A stretch of 64,000 bases of DNA from Oscillospiraceae bacterium (GCA_017847885.1 JAGAUA010000064.1:23625-87624); one strand, 5' to 3'. Positions 1 through 9,718 are shown, counted from the first letter of the stretch. A program made the numbers and translations. The notes: generated by a model not told the origin, from the sequence alone.

Positions 1-21
1 TATGGGCTTTGCCGAAAGGAT

Positions 22-1053
22 GTGATTGAACTGCTGGACGAGAGAAAAAGACAAATTCTTGCCGCCATTGTGGATACCTACATTATAACAGGCGAGCCGG
101 TGGGTTCAAAAGCACTTGCGGAAATGCTCAAAATTAAAGTTTCGCCTGCAACCATAAGAAACGACATGGCGATGCTTGAACAGCTGGGGTATCTTGAACA
201 GCCCCACACTTCGGCGGGAAGGATACCTACCTACAACGGGTTCAGGCTCTATATCGACGAGCTGATGGACGCAAAAACAATTTCGGACGAGGATAAGAAA
301 CTGCTTGACCGATGCCTCGACGAGGTTGAAGCGCCTACGGCGGACGCACTTATAGAGAGCGCTTCAAAGGCGCTTGCGGAGCTTACCCATTGTGCCACGC
401 TTGTGAAAAACGTTGCGCCGAAATTTTCGGTAATAACCAAGGTGGAAGTCATACCGACAGGCAAAAGGATGTATGTGCTGTTGATGATAACCTCCTCGGG
501 CAACATCAAAAACAAGGTGTGCAGGCTGGAATTCGACCTTACAAGCGAGCAGATGGAGTTCTTTACAAGCTATATGTCAGAAAACCTCCACGGGGTTGCT
601 GTCGACGAGCTTTCGGAGGACGTCATCGACAAGCTGATAGCGGCAATGGGAACTTACATGGTTACGCTTACGCCGCTTCTTCAGGGCGTGTGCGAGCTTG
701 CCGAGGGCTTCAGGGACAACGAGATAAAGGTCTCGGGCGAAAAAAATCTGCTGGAACGGCAGGACATAAACACGGCGCAGATCGTGCGCTTCCTGGAAAA
801 CAAAAACGAGGTTGTAAAAGGTATGCTTGACGACAGCTTCAATGATTTGCAGGTGGTGTTCAGCGAGGACGGCGGATTTGTTATTGAAAATTCCAGCATG
901 ATAGTTTCAAAAATAAAAAAAGACGGCAAAACCGCAGGAAGTCTGGGCGTTATAGGTCCCATGAGGCTGGATTACGCAAAGGTGATCCCCTATATCGAAT
1001 ATCTCACGGACAGAATTACCGAAATGATTTCCGATGATGAGAATGAGGAATAA
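22..1053 (+). CDS. hrcA: Heat-inducible transcription repressor HrcA
   Basis: A 343-residue HrcA, the repressor of class I heat-shock genes that binds CIRCE operators. The N-terminal ~75 residues form the winged-helix DNA-binding part, including the SPATIRND segment and a GRIPT segment; the rest is the dimerisation/effector domain. The start is GTG at 22, with GAAAGGA 14-20 directly upstream but very close. First gene of hrcA-grpE-dnaK-dnaJ, and its 3' end is followed at once by the ribosome binding site of grpE. Upstream sequence lies outside the window, so the expected CIRCE operator cannot be seen; none is visible inside the operon. Confidence 0.96.
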   Translation: MIELLDERKRQILAAIVDTYIITGEPVGSKALAEMLKIKVSPATIRNDMAMLEQLGYLEQPHTSAGRIPTYNGFRLYIDELMDAKTISDEDKKLLDRCLDEVEAPTADALIESASKALAELTHCATLVKNVAPKFSVITKVEVIPTGKRMYVLLMITSSGNIKNKVCRLEFDLTSEQMEFFTSYMSENLHGVAVDELSEDVIDKLIAAMGTYMVTLTPLLQGVCELAEGFRDNEIKVSGEKNLLERQDINTAQIVRFLENKNEVVKGMLDDSFNDLQVVFSEDGGFVIENSSMIVSKIKKDGKTAGSLGVIGPMRLDYAKVIPYIEYLTDRITEMISDDENEE

Positions 1054-1075
1054 CGGAAAGGAGCAATACCCGATA

Positions 1076-1639
1076 ATGAGCGAAACAGAAAAGGACATAA
1101 ACACACAGGAGCAGGCGGAGGAAACCGAGGCTGCTGCAAATTCCCCCGAAAATGAGGTGGAGGAAGCTGCGGAAAAAGACCCCGTTGCCGAGCTTGAAGA
1201 AAAGGTGAAAGCCCTTGAAGAAGCGGCTGCTGCGGACAAGGACAAATACCTGAGACTCCTTGCGGAATATGACAACTTCCGTAAGCGCTCCGTGCAGGAA
1301 AGGCTGAACGCTTCTTCGGAAGCTACCGCAAGAGCGGCTCTTGCGGTGATTTCCGTTATAGACAACTTTGAAAGAGCTGTTGCGGCGGAATGTACCGATG
1401 AAAATTATAAAAAGGGCGTCGAGATGATTTACGGTCAGTTTACCGAGGTCATCAAGAAGCTGGGCGTTGAGGAGATAGATGCTGCTGGAGTTGAGTTCAA
1501 CCCCAATTTCCACAACGCAGTAAGCCACATCGAGGACGAAAGCCTCGGCGAAAACGTTGTTGCGCAGGTTTACCAAAAGGGCTATAAGCTGGGCGACAAG
1601 GTTATACGCTGTGCGATGGTGGTTGTTGCAAACCCGTGA
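1076..1639 (+). CDS. grpE: Nucleotide exchange factor GrpE
   Basis: GrpE drives ADP release from DnaK. The protein is 187 residues: an acidic, low-complexity N-terminus (~45 residues), a long coiled coil beginning around the VAELEEKVKALEE segment, then the C-terminal beta domain (GDKVIRCAMVVVA at the end). An in-frame ATG lies upstream at 1034 inside hrcA, but ATG 1076 is preferred because GGAAAGGAG at 1056-1064 sits at the right distance and the protein then starts MSETEK. Cotranscribed with hrcA and dnaK. Confidence 0.95.
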   Translation: MSETEKDINTQEQAEETEAAANSPENEVEEAAEKDPVAELEEKVKALEEAAAADKDKYLRLLAEYDNFRKRSVQERLNASSEATARAALAVISVIDNFERAVAAECTDENYKKGVEMIYGQFTEVIKKLGVEEIDAAGVEFNPNFHNAVSHIEDESLGENVVAQVYQKGYKLGDKVIRCAMVVVANP

Positions 1640-1692
1640 TTATGCATACAATTAAAACTGTATAGATAAATAACCGAAAGGATATGATTTTT

Positions 1693-3543
1693 ATGGCAAA
1701 GATTATTGGTATTGACCTTGGTACAACTAACTCCTGCGTTGCAGTTATTGAGGGCGGCAACGCAACAGTAATACCCAACGCAGAGGGCGGAAGAACTACT
1801 CCTTCCGTTGTAGGCTTTACAAAGGCAGGCGAGCGTCTTGTAGGTCAGGTCGCAAAGAACCAGGCTGTTACAAACGCAGGCAGAACTATCGCTTCCATCA
1901 AGAGACACATGGGCTCCGATTACAAGGTAGAGATAGACGGCAAGAAGTACACTCCTCAGGAAATTTCCGCTATGATACTCCAGAAGCTCAAGGCTGACGC
2001 GGAGGCTTTCCTCCACGATACGGTAAGCGAGGCTGTTATCACAGTTCCTGCATACTTCACCGATGCTCAGAGACAGGCTACAAAGGACGCAGGTCAGATT
2101 GCAGGTCTTACAGTTAAGCGTATCATCAACGAGCCTACTGCTGCTGCTCTTTCCTACGGTATCGACAAGGAAGAAAACCAGACGATCATGGTTTACGACC
2201 TTGGCGGCGGTACATTCGATGTATCCATCATCGAAATGGGCGACGGCGTAACAGAGGTTCTTGCAACTGCCGGCAACAACCGCCTCGGCGGTGACGACTT
2301 CGACCAGCGTATCATCAACTGGATGATCGAGGAATTCAAGAAGTCCGACGGAATGGATCTCTCCGGCGACAAGCTTGCTATGCAGAGACTCAAGGACGAG
2401 GCTGAAAAGGCTAAGATCACACTTTCCGCTACACCTTCCGCAACTATCTCCATTCCTTACATCACAGCTGACGCAAACGGTCCTAAGCACCTTAACATGA
2501 CTCTTACACAGGCTAAGTTCAACGAGCTGACAAGCGACCTTGTTCAGGCTACAATGGGTCCCGTTAAGCAGGCTCTTTCCGACGCAGGTCTTAAGCCCTC
2601 CGACATCAAGAAGGTTCTTATGGTCGGCGGTTCTTCCAGAATTCCTGCTGTTCAGGAAGCTGTAAAGAGCTTCATGGGCACAGAGCCTTTCAAGGGCATC
2701 AACCCCGATGAGTGCGTTGCTCTCGGTGCCGCATATCAGGGCGGTATCCTCTCCGGCGACGTTGACAAGGAAAACGCGGTTCTTCTCCTTGATGTTACAC
2801 CCCTTTCTCTCGGTATCGAGACAGCAGGCGGCGTATGCACAAAGATGATCGAAAGAAACACCACTATCCCTACAAAGAAATCACAGGTGTTCTCAACATA
2901 TGCTGACAATCAGACAGCTGTTGATATCAACGTTCTCCAGGGTGAGCGTGAGTTCGCTAAGGACAACAAGCAGCTGGGTATATTCCGTCTTGACGGTATC
3001 GCTCCCGCTCCCAGAGGTATCCCTCAGATCGAGGTAACATTTGATATCGACGCAAACGGTATCGTAAATGTTTCCGCTAAGGATCTCGGCACGGGCAAGG
3101 AGCAGAAGATATCCATTACCGCTTCAACAAATATGTCCAAGGACGACATTCAGAAGGCTGTTGACGAGGCTGCTAAGTATGCGGAAGAGGACAAGAAGCG
3201 CAAGGAAGCTGTTGACGCTAAGAACGCAGGCGAGAACATGGTATTCCAGTGCGAAAAGGCTCTGGGTGAGTTCGGCGACAAGGTTTCCGAGAGTGAAAAG
3301 GCTGACATTCAGTCCAAGATCGACGCTCTCAAGGCTGCAAACGCAACAGACAACACCGAAGATATCAAGGCTAAGACCGAGGAGCTGCAGAAGGCATTCT
3401 ATGAGGTTTCAAGCAAGATATACCAGGCAGCAGGTGCTGCGGCTCAGGAACAGCAGGGCGCTGACATGGGCGGTGCAGATACTTCCTCAAACGGCGGCAA
3501 TGACGAGGGCTTCGTAGACGCTGACTTTACCGAGAAGAACTGA
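1693..3543 (+). CDS. dnaK: Chaperone DnaK (Hsp70)
   Basis: A 616-residue Hsp70 ATPase chaperone. Visible are the N-terminal phosphate-binding [10 protein letters not shown], the second ATPase signature in [13 protein letters not shown], the third in [11 protein letters not shown], the substrate-binding beta domain ([13 protein letters not shown] onward) and a C-terminal lid ending [15 protein letters not shown] 1693 is preferred over ATG 1684 because it gives the canonical [10 protein letters not shown] start. Codon use is strongly biased (GCT, AAG, ATC), as expected for a very abundant protein. It follows grpE after a 53-base gap with no visible terminator. Confidence 0.98.
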   Translation: MAKIIGIDLGTTNSCVAVIEGGNATVIPNAEGGRTTPSVVGFTKAGERLVGQVAKNQAVTNAGRTIASIKRHMGSDYKVEIDGKKYTPQEISAMILQKLKADAEAFLHDTVSEAVITVPAYFTDAQRQATKDAGQIAGLTVKRIINEPTAAALSYGIDKEENQTIMVYDLGGGTFDVSIIEMGDGVTEVLATAGNNRLGGDDFDQRIINWMIEEFKKSDGMDLSGDKLAMQRLKDEAEKAKITLSATPSATISIPYITADANGPKHLNMTLTQAKFNELTSDLVQATMGPVKQALSDAGLKPSDIKKVLMVGGSSRIPAVQEAVKSFMGTEPFKGINPDECVALGAAYQGGILSGDVDKENAVLLLDVTPLSLGIETAGGVCTKMIERNTTIPTKKSQVFSTYADNQTAVDINVLQGEREFAKDNKQLGIFRLDGIAPAPRGIPQIEVTFDIDANGIVNVSAKDLGTGKEQKISITASTNMSKDDIQKAVDEAAKYAEEDKKRKEAVDAKNAGENMVFQCEKALGEFGDKVSESEKADIQSKIDALKAANATDNTEDIKAKTEELQKAFYEVSSKIYQAAGAAAQEQQGADMGGADTSSNGGNDEGFVDADFTEKN

Positions 3544-3561
3544 TAGTTTAATTGATACATG

Positions 3562-3630
3562 ACGGGCGGCAAATTGCCGCCCCTACAAGGGAAATCGTTA
3601 TTTCGGTAGGGGCGGATATTATCCGCCCGT
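3562..3630. repeat. Pair of GTAGGGGCGG palindromic repeats, inverted
   Basis: Two copies of a short interspersed palindrome lie head to head between dnaK and dnaJ: ACGGGCGG...CCGCCCCTAC at 3562-3586 and GTAGGGGCGG...CCGCCCGT at 3606-3630. Each folds into a hairpin with a different central trio. The same family recurs at 4924, 9741, 29792, 63610 and 63942. An RNA copy could separate dnaK from dnaJ transcripts, which is inference. Confidence 0.8.
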
Positions 3631-3646
3631 GTGTTATTTGTGTACA

Positions 3647-3674
3647 TTGAGAAATATTTGGCTAAAATTATACT
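3647..3674 (+). promoter_or_regulatory. Possible internal promoter for dnaJ
   Basis: TTGAGA at 3647-3652 and TATACT at 3669-3674 are separated by 16 bases and lie 45 bases upstream of the dnaJ start. It could give dnaJ transcription independent of the hrcA promoter. The call rests on match to a housekeeping promoter only. Confidence 0.4.
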
Positions 3675-3718
3675 TTATGTAAATTATTTCAGCAGAAACA
3701 GGAAAGGATTTGTTCCAT

Positions 3719-4876
3719 ATGGCTGATAAACGAGATTATTATGAAGTGCTCGGAATCCAAAAAGGAGCGTCCGAGAGTGAGATAAAGCAGGCTTTCAGAA
3801 AGCTTTCAAGACAATATCACCCCGACTTTAACCCCGGCGACAAGGAAGCGGAGGAAAAGTTCAAGGAGGTCAACGAGGCGTACGAGGTCCTTTCCGACCC
3901 GGATAAGAAATCCCGTTACGACCAGTTCGGTCATGCGGGCGTTGACCCGTCCTATGGAGCAGGTGCAGGCGGTTACGGCGGATTTACAGGCGGCTTCGGG
4001 GATATGGGCGACATCGGCGACATATTCTCCAGCTTCTTCGGTGGCGGTTTCGGGGGAAGCTCCCGTTCAAATCCCAACGCGCCCAGACGGGGACAGGATA
4101 TTCAGACAAACATCAATATCAGCTTTATGGAGGCTTGTCAAGGCAAAAAGGTTGATATAAACGTAAACCGAATGGAAAAATGCTCCGACTGTAACGGCAC
4201 GGGTGCGGCGGCAGGCTCGTCTCCCGAGACTTGCCCCGAATGTCACGGTACAGGTCAGGTCAAGGTTGCACAGCGTACGCCCTTCGGTATGATATCCTCC
4301 CAGAAGGCGTGTACGCGCTGCGGAGGAAAGGGAAGCATTATAAACAATCCCTGCTCCAAGTGCCGCGGCGGCGGACGGGTAAGCGTGTCCAAAACCATTT
4401 CCGTTGACATTCCTGCGGGTATCGACGACGGTCAGACAATCAGGCTTTCGGGTCAGGGTCACGGCGGTCTTAACGGCGGTCCGTCCGGCGACCTGCACGT
4501 AACAGTTTCGGTACGTCCCGACGCAATTTTCGAGCGCGACGGCTATGACGTACACACCGAGCAGCCTATCACCTTTGTTCAGGCGGCTTTGGGCGCGGAG
4601 GTCACGGTTCCTACCATTGACGGTCCCGTCAGCTACACCATTCCCGAGGGAACCCAGCCCGGAACGGTATTCCGCTTCAAGGGCAAGGGCATCAAAAAGC
4701 TTAACCGCAGTGAACGCGGCAATCAGTTTGTTCACGTCACTATCGAGGTGCCAAGCGGTCTTACCAAGAAGCAGAAGGATCTGCTCCGCGAGTTTGACGA
4801 GTCCCTTGACGACGGCAAAAACTACAAAAAGCGCAACAGCTTCTTTGACAAGATCAAGCAGGCGTTTGAAAAATAA
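3719..4876 (+). CDS. dnaJ: Chaperone DnaJ (Hsp40)
   Basis: A 385-residue type I DnaJ that stimulates the DnaK ATPase and delivers clients. The N-terminal J domain has the HPD motif (YHPDFNPGD). A Gly/Phe-rich linker follows (~70-125). The zinc-binding domain has four CxxCxGxG repeats: [24 protein letters not shown] and CSKCRGGG. Two C-terminal beta domains complete the protein. ATG 3719 gives the canonical [12 protein letters not shown] start with GGAAAGGA at 3701-3708. A TTG nine bases upstream is in frame but less likely. Confidence 0.97.
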   Translation: MADKRDYYEVLGIQKGASESEIKQAFRKLSRQYHPDFNPGDKEAEEKFKEVNEAYEVLSDPDKKSRYDQFGHAGVDPSYGAGAGGYGGFTGGFGDMGDIGDIFSSFFGGGFGGSSRSNPNAPRRGQDIQTNINISFMEACQGKKVDINVNRMEKCSDCNGTGAAAGSSPETCPECHGTGQVKVAQRTPFGMISSQKACTRCGGKGSIINNPCSKCRGGGRVSVSKTISVDIPAGIDDGQTIRLSGQGHGGLNGGPSGDLHVTVSVRPDAIFERDGYDVHTEQPITFVQAALGAEVTVPTIDGPVSYTIPEGTQPGTVFRFKGKGIKKLNRSERGNQFVHVTIEVPSGLTKKQKDLLREFDESLDDGKNYKKRNSFFDKIKQAFEK

Positions 4877-4883
4877 TATTATT

Positions 4884-4913
4884 GCTCCGCGCAGAATTCT
4901 GTGCGGAGCTTTT
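4884..4913 (+). terminator. Intrinsic terminator after dnaJ
   Basis: GCTCCGC and GCGGAGC form a stem around an internal palindromic loop (GCAGAATTCTGT), followed by TTTT. It sits 7 bases after the dnaJ stop and would end the heat-shock operon. Confidence 0.75.
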
Positions 4914-4923
4914 GCGTTTAAAT

Positions 4924-4990
4924 ATCGGGCGGATAATATAAACCCCCACAAAACGTCATTTTATCGTAGGAGCGGAATCTATTTCCGCCC
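4924..4990. repeat. Degenerate GTAGGGGCGG repeat pair
   Basis: A worn copy of the interspersed palindrome: TCGGGCGGATAATAT on the left, where the right arm has decayed to AACCCCCAC, and GTAGGAGCGG...CCGCCCAT on the right. The orientation matches the intact pair at 3562-3630. Base changes have partly broken the pairing, so it looks like a relic. Confidence 0.6.
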
Positions 4991-5004
4991 ATTATTTTTA
5001 CATA

Positions 5005-5058
5005 ATTATCAACCTGTTTAAAAAATAGGTTGACAATAACGGCGCGGTGTGATATAAT
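5005..5058 (+). promoter_or_regulatory. bioY promoter with overlapping BirA-like operator
   Basis: A strong housekeeping promoter has TTGACA at 5030-5035, a 17-base spacer and TATAAT at 5053-5058. An imperfect inverted repeat, ATTATCAACC (5005-5014) and GGTTGACAAT (5028-5037), overlaps the -35 box with a 13-base spacer. This resembles the biotin-responsive BirA operators of Firmicutes (half-sites close to TTGTTAAC or GTTAACAA). Binding would block RNA polymerase. The gene it controls is a biotin transporter, which fits. Confidence 0.7.
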
Positions 5059-5092
5059 AGCATTGCTAATCAATCATTTGGAGGTTTTTGAA

Positions 5093-5653
5093 ATGGATAC
5101 AAGTTGTGAAAAAAAGGCATTTTCAACGCTGGAGCTGGCGTATACCGCCCTGTTTACGGTGCTTATCGCGGTCTGCTCGTGGATAACCGTGCCGCTGCCG
5201 GGAGTTCCCTTTACGCTTCAGACGTTCGGCATATTCTGCGCGATGGGAATAATCGGCGGCAAGCGCAGCTTCTTTGCTGTGCTGACATATATTCTTCTCG
5301 GCGCGGTTGGAGTACCTGTTTTCTCGGGCTTCCGCGGCGGTCTGGGCGTGCTGACGGGTCTGACGGGGGGATACATAGTCGGTTTTCTTGCTTCGGCGGC
5401 GGTTTTTTGGCTGCTTACGAAGGCTTTCGGTGAAAAGCTTCCCGTAGTTATCGGCGCGATGGTATGCTCGCTGGCGGTCTGCTACCTGTTCGGCACGGTT
5501 TGGTTTGTAATTGCAGGCACGGGCAGCATTACCATGGCAGGAATTGTGGGCGCGCTTTCAAAGTGCGTTATCCCATTTATAATTCCCGACCTTATCAAAA
5601 TGGCGCTGGCGCTTACGCTTACAAAGGCGGTAAAAAAATTCGTTAAAATTTGA
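5093..5653 (+). CDS. bioY: Biotin transporter BioY (ECF S component)
   Basis: A 186-residue membrane protein of the BioY family, the biotin-binding S component of an energy-coupling factor transporter. It has about six hydrophobic segments and the family's conserved VPLPGVPFTLQTF near the N-terminus and the GGLGVLTGLTGGY segment mid-protein. Start ATG 5093 has GGAGG at 5081-5085; an in-frame upstream start at 5030 would overlap the promoter. No EcfA or EcfT genes are nearby, so it probably shares an ECF module encoded elsewhere. It stands alone between terminators, and an apparent BirA operator suggests repression by biotin. Confidence 0.93.
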   Translation: MDTSCEKKAFSTLELAYTALFTVLIAVCSWITVPLPGVPFTLQTFGIFCAMGIIGGKRSFFAVLTYILLGAVGVPVFSGFRGGLGVLTGLTGGYIVGFLASAAVFWLLTKAFGEKLPVVIGAMVCSLAVCYLFGTVWFVIAGTGSITMAGIVGALSKCVIPFIIPDLIKMALALTLTKAVKKFVKI

Positions 5654-5692
5654 AAAGAGGTTCTGCTGCAAATGTGCGGCAGAACCTTTTTT
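5654..5692. terminator. Terminator between convergent bioY and the O-antigen ligase-like gene
   Basis: AGGTTCTGC (5658-5666) pairs with GCAGAACCT (5679-5687) followed by a T-run. The U-run is strong for the plus strand (bioY) and weaker for the minus strand. Confidence 0.75.
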
Positions 5693-5701
5693 CTCCAAAA
5701 T

Positions 5702-7153
5702 TTACTTCTTTTCGTCAAGGAATTTCGACCATGATATACCCATAAGCAGCCAGAAAAACGGTGCAACGGTTATCGAGCTTGCGCTGAAAAATGCTTGTAC
5801 CGAATATGCCAGAATTGCGGCAAGAAGTGCCGGACGGAACCATTTCTCCCTGTCCGAGGAAAACTGCTTTACCCCTTTAAACAGCTGGATAAACGTCATG
5901 ACAAGCAGCGCAAGGTATACCAGCAAAGACGGTATGCCCCTTGTTGCCGCGACATAAAGATACTCGTTGTAGCTTCGGTCGATACTGTCGATCATCAAAT
6001 TTTCTTTATAAACCTGATATTTCGCCATAAGGTCGGGGCCGACTCCGAGAAGGGGATGCTCCTTTATCATAATAAGGCTTCTCTCCGCGCCTATTTTCCA
6101 ATGGGAGTCATAATTTATCGGAGAGGGAGAACCTACGATAAACAGCCTGTTGAACGCGTCGCTGTAAGCGATGGACTTATCGCGCCAAACCGCTTCGCCT
6201 TGGTCATTGGGCTTGTCTTTCAGATTTATGCCTTGAAATGCAAAAACAAGTCCGAAAACTGCGGCAAATGCAAGGAGCAATGCAGCAAGTCTTTTTCGTG
6301 AGCTGTTCAGTACGCCGCTGTCAAACTTTGTGCCGCCCTTGCCTGCGGTAAATTCGTTAATTATGAGAATAACAAGCGCAGAGCCTATGCCGATAAGGGG
6401 CACTACCGATGAGGTGAAAAGTCCCGTAAGGAAGAAAAATACCGCCGAGCAGCCGTATATCTTTGCACGGGTCATATTTTTTTCGTACATTGCTCCTGCA
6501 ATTGCGACTCCGCTGACGAGGGTAAGGAACGAGCCGTAAAAAATCGGGCTGTCGGCAAGTCCGCTGGAGAGGTGGACGTCCTTCATAAGCACAAGGGCAG
6601 GGAGCTTTCTGAAATCCGAGGGGAAAGCCCACGGGATATGCTGCATGACCGCCACGATGCCCTGAACTATTCCTGCACCTATAAAAATGTCAAAAACAAG
6701 CTTGACGGAGGAATATTTCATTACGGCTGTTGCAAGCAGGAATATCCCGAAATATGCAAACAGGGCGAGAAGTCCTTCGTATCTTCCAAGCTCGCCCAGC
6801 ATTGCTGTGTTTATCTCCTCTTGGGAAGCACCGCTGAGTGCCACGCGGTAGTAGGATGCAAACGCCAGCAGCGCAAGCCCGACGATAACAAAAGCGGCAG
6901 GACAGTCCTTGAATTTTATGTCCTTTCTTAGCAGCAGGACGAGATAGAACAGTATGCATGAAAATCCCGTTGCATAGAGAAACGAGCCAAGAAAAGTGTT
7001 TGAGCCTTTCAGACCAACGATAAGTGCAGAGCCGATAAGCGGCAGGATTATGCAGGCGCAGAGAAGTCCCGTTATCCATTTTCTGACGGTTGTCTGACCC
7101 ATGTTAAGGATAAAGTTGGATTTTTCCGTTGTACCGAAAATTGTTTTTGGCAT
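5702..7153 (-). CDS. O-antigen ligase/polymerase-like membrane protein (Wzy_C type)
   Basis: A 483-residue protein with about 10-12 hydrophobic segments and one large extracytoplasmic loop (~300-390). The C-terminal part contains a region typical of the Wzy_C/O-antigen ligase superfamily: HPLLGVGPD followed by NEYLYVAATRGIPSLLVYLALL. Members polymerise or ligate glycan repeats at the outer membrane face; in a Gram-positive this suggests assembly of a surface polysaccharide or glycan attachment. No glycosyltransferase genes adjoin it, so the substrate cannot be guessed. Start ATG 7153 has GAAAGAAGG upstream. Confidence 0.75.
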   Translation of the reverse strand: MPKTIFGTTEKSNFILNMGQTTVRKWITGLLCACIILPLIGSALIVGLKGSNTFLGSFLYATGFSCILFYLVLLLRKDIKFKDCPAAFVIVGLALLAFASYYRVALSGASQEEINTAMLGELGRYEGLLALFAYFGIFLLATAVMKYSSVKLVFDIFIGAGIVQGIVAVMQHIPWAFPSDFRKLPALVLMKDVHLSSGLADSPIFYGSFLTLVSGVAIAGAMYEKNMTRAKIYGCSAVFFFLTGLFTSSVVPLIGIGSALVILIINEFTAGKGGTKFDSGVLNSSRKRLAALLLAFAAVFGLVFAFQGINLKDKPNDQGEAVWRDKSIAYSDAFNRLFIVGSPSPINYDSHWKIGAERSLIMIKEHPLLGVGPDLMAKYQVYKENLMIDSIDRSYNEYLYVAATRGIPSLLVYLALLVMTFIQLFKGVKQFSSDREKWFRPALLAAILAYSVQAFFSASSITVAPFFWLLMGISWSKFLDEKK

Positions 7154-7185
7154 ATGATACCTTCTTTCGCTTTATACTATTTCCT

Positions 7186-7360
7186 AATCAACCTATAGAC
7201 AAAGTCTATAGGTTGATTCCACCGCTTTGCGGTGGGTGCGGCGAAGCCGCAGGAAAGCCGTTCAATACTAATTCCGTCAAAACCGTAGGTTTTGACTTGC
7301 CGCCTTTTAGGCGGCTCTCCTTATAGACTTTGTCTATAAGGAGATTAAGAATTAGTATTA
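7186..7360. repeat. Array of six short perfect hairpins (possible miniature element)
   Basis: Six near-perfect hairpins with mostly 3-base loops follow one another: 7186-7218 (15-bp stem, loop AAA), 7219-7235, 7237-7251, 7276-7296, 7299-7315 and 7318-7342 (11-bp stem, loop TTT). The last three lie between an 11-bp perfect inverted repeat, AATACTAATTC at 7265-7275 and GAATTAGTATT at 7350-7360, which looks like the ends of a miniature mobile element. The first and last hairpins share the core TATAGAC. No open reading frame is present. Confidence 0.75.
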
Positions 7361-7375
7361 CAAAGGGTAATATTT

Positions 7376-7414
7376 CTTTTTAAAAATACCCCGTGCAAAT
7401 TCAACACGGGGTAT
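7376..7414 (-). terminator. Intrinsic terminator of rny
   Basis: On the minus strand ATACCCCGTG pairs with CACGGGGTAT (arms 7405-7414 and 7386-7395) and is followed by TTTTTA. It lies just past the rny stop codon. Confidence 0.85.
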
Positions 7415-7418
7415 ATCT

Positions 7419-8972
7419 TTATTTTGCGTACTCAACCGCGCGGCTTTCTCTGATGAGGTTAACCTTGATCTGTCCGGGATAATCCATCTCATTTTCAATT
7501 CTCTGAGCGATCTCACGGGCAACAATGGTCATCTTCTCGTCGTTGATCTTGTCGGGGAATACCATTATGCGGACTTCGCGGCCTGCCTGAATAGCAAAGG
7601 ATTTCTCAACGCCCTCGTAGGAGGTGCATATCTCTTCAAGCTTCTGGAGGCGCTTGATGTAGTTTTCGTAGTTCTCGCTTCTTGCGCCGGGACGTGCCGC
7701 TGAAATAGCGTCGGCAGCCTGAACAAGAGTTGCCACAACGGTTTTTGCCTCAACATCGCCGTGGTGAGCCTCGATAGCGTGGATAACGTCTGCGTTCTCC
7801 TTGTATTTGCGGCAAACGTCAACGCCGATCTGAACGTGAGAGCCCTCGATCTCATAGCTGAGCGCCTTGCCGATATCGTGGAGCAGACCTGCGCGGCGTG
7901 CAAGATTAGCGTCAACCCCAAGCTCGGAAGCCATGATGCCTGCAAGGTGAGCCACCTCGATAGAGTGGTTCAGAACGTTCTGACGGTAGGATGTGCGGTA
8001 ATGGAGACGACCGATAAGACGTACCAGCTCGTGGTTAAGACCGTGAACGTTGGTCTCCAGAACGGCGCGTTCGCCCTCCTGCTTGATACGGTGTTCAACC
8101 TCGCGGCGAGCCTTGTCAACCATTTCCTCGATACGGGACGGGTGGATACGTCCGTCGGCGATAAGCTTTTCAAGAGCAATACGTGCGACCTCGCGCCTTG
8201 CCTGGTCGAAGCAGGAAAGTGTGATCGCTTCGGGTGTGTCGTCGATGATAAGGTCAACGCCTGTGAGGGTCTCAAGGGTGCGGATATTACGTCCCTCACG
8301 GCCGATGATGCGTCCCTTCATTTCATCGTTGGGCAGCGGCACCACGGAAACTGTGCTTTCCGAGACCTGATCTGCGGAGCATTTTGATATTGCAAGGGAA
8401 ATAAGGTCTCTTGCACGCTCCTCACATTCGTCCTTGAGCTGTGTTTCGTACTGCTGGATCTTCAGAGCCTTGTCGTGGACAAGCTCGTTTTCCAGCATGG
8501 AAAGCAGGTGTTCCTTAGCCTGCTCCATGGTAAACTGGGAGATCTTCTCCAGAATTTCCATCTGTGACTTTTTGATCTTGTCGGCTTCTTCAAGCTTTTC
8601 ATCAGCCTGCTTCAGCTTTTTCTGGAGCTGCTCCTCTTTCTTTTCTATATTGTCGCTTTTCTTGTCGAGATTTTCCTCTTTCTGCTGGATACGGCGTTCC
8701 TGACGGGACATCTCGTTCCTGCGGTCCTTGATCTCTCTTTCAAGCTCGGAACGGCTTTTGTGTATCTCGTCCTTCGCCTCCACAAGTGCGATCTTCTTTT
8801 TGTTTTCGGCTTCCTTTTTAGCGTCCTCAACGATGCGCTCGGCTTCCTTTTCGGCGGAACCGATTGCGGATTCAGCCTGCTGCTTGCGGTAATTGACGCC
8901 GACCTTGAACAGGATAGCGCCGGAAATTGCCGCGCCTGCGATAAAGGCAATAATTCCTATTATGAATTCCAA
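7419..8972 (-). CDS. rny: Ribonuclease Y
   Basis: A 517-residue membrane-anchored endoribonuclease that starts mRNA decay in many Firmicutes. Domain order: one N-terminal transmembrane segment (~3-23), a long charged coiled coil (~30-200), a KH RNA-binding domain ([15 protein letters not shown]), and an HD phosphohydrolase domain with LLHDIGKA and HHGDVE. Length matches the family (~520). The start is TTG at 8972, chosen because AAAGGAGG lies 8 bases upstream and it places the membrane segment at the N-terminus. A long leader (~350 bases) precedes it. Confidence 0.97.
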   Translation of the reverse strand: MEFIIGIIAFIAGAAISGAILFKVGVNYRKQQAESAIGSAEKEAERIVEDAKKEAENKKKIALVEAKDEIHKSRSELEREIKDRRNEMSRQERRIQQKEENLDKKSDNIEKKEEQLQKKLKQADEKLEEADKIKKSQMEILEKISQFTMEQAKEHLLSMLENELVHDKALKIQQYETQLKDECEERARDLISLAISKCSADQVSESTVSVVPLPNDEMKGRIIGREGRNIRTLETLTGVDLIIDDTPEAITLSCFDQARREVARIALEKLIADGRIHPSRIEEMVDKARREVEHRIKQEGERAVLETNVHGLNHELVRLIGRLHYRTSYRQNVLNHSIEVAHLAGIMASELGVDANLARRAGLLHDIGKALSYEIEGSHVQIGVDVCRKYKENADVIHAIEAHHGDVEAKTVVATLVQAADAISAARPGARSENYENYIKRLQKLEEICTSYEGVEKSFAIQAGREVRIMVFPDKINDEKMTIVAREIAQRIENEMDYPGQIKVNLIRESRAVEYAK

Positions 8973-9424
8973 CCCGAATACCTCCTTTAAAAATGATTAA
9001 TAGTAATACTTCGGAGGCAAAAATACAGGATTTTCATGCTTGGCTTCGAAAAATTGTCTGACCTTTTTGCACATATTTATATGACGCGCCCGTGCATAAA
9101 AATGCCCCAAGCGTTTAAAATACAGGCAGAGCCGTAATAATAATTATACCGCGTGTAATGGGATATATTTAAAATACGAATAGTAAATATGCCTATAAGC
9201 TAAATATATGATATATGAAAACCTTCTATTTAAGCCATAGAAGTAAGAAAATAATTGAACAGCAATTTATTTGCACGGATACGGCAATATTTTCCGCATC
9301 CACATAAAAAATACATTGCATTCATTCTTATATTTTAATATAAAACGTTTAACTTGTCAAGGAAAATTATACAATTTGACACTATTTCATAATAAAAATA
9401 TAATTTGTATGTGAAAAAAGACGG
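8973..9424. other. Intergenic region with long rny 5' leader
   Basis: No gene is seen here. On the minus strand a promoter with TTGACA (9355-9360), 17-base spacer and TAAAAT (9332-9337) would drive rny, leaving a leader of about 350 bases. The leader is AT-rich and contains a small hairpin (CTTCTAT/ATAGAAG near 9223-9241). TAAAACGTTTAAC at 9341-9353, inside the promoter spacer, resembles a LacI-family half-palindrome. Confidence 0.5.
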
Positions 9425-9453
9425 TTGACAAAATTGAAGAATGGTGTTATAGT
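9425..9453 (+). promoter_or_regulatory. Promoter of the thrS T-box transcript
   Basis: TTGACA at 9425-9430 and TATAGT at 9448-9453 with a 17-base spacer lie immediately upstream of the T-box leader. Confidence 0.8.
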
Positions 9454-9461
9454 AAATATAT

Positions 9462-9718
9462 ATTTCAAAACGTTGATAAGGAAGGCACCTTACGCCGAGG
9501 TTTTCAGAGAGTTCCGCATATGGTGAAAGCGGAATATTCCTTTGTACTGTGCACACCGCCTTTGAGTCCGTTTAATACACGGCGGCAGCTCCCGTTACAG
9601 AGCATAACGAGGTATACTATAATAATGTCATGTTATTCGGTATATGAACTTCGGGTGGAACCGCGATAGGTTATTTATCGCCCCTTAGTCTGCTTTTGGC
9701 AGATTAGGGGATTTTTTG
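9462..9718 (+). promoter_or_regulatory. T-box riboswitch controlling thrS
   Basis: The leader has the hallmark T-box sequence GGGTGGAACCGCG at 9653-9665, which pairs with the 3' end of uncharged tRNA, followed by a terminator hairpin at 9681-9718 (CCCCTTAGTCTGC against GCAGATTAGGGG, then T-rich). The stem I distal part is visible as AGAGAGTTCCGC...GGTGAAAGCGG near 9507-9532. The specifier region near 9551-9560 (GCACACCGCC) contains ACC or ACA, both threonine codons, consistent with thrS downstream. Low charged tRNA-Thr would prevent termination. Confidence 0.9.

Noticed and set aside
1..5000. Search for a CIRCE operator (TTAGCACTC-N9-GAGTGCTAA) in the heat-shock operon
   Set aside because: None is visible between or within hrcA, grpE, dnaK and dnaJ; it would be upstream of the window.
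9335..9556. A 73-codon minus-strand frame opposite the thrS T-box
   Set aside because: It crosses the T-box promoter and stem I, which account for the conserved sequence.
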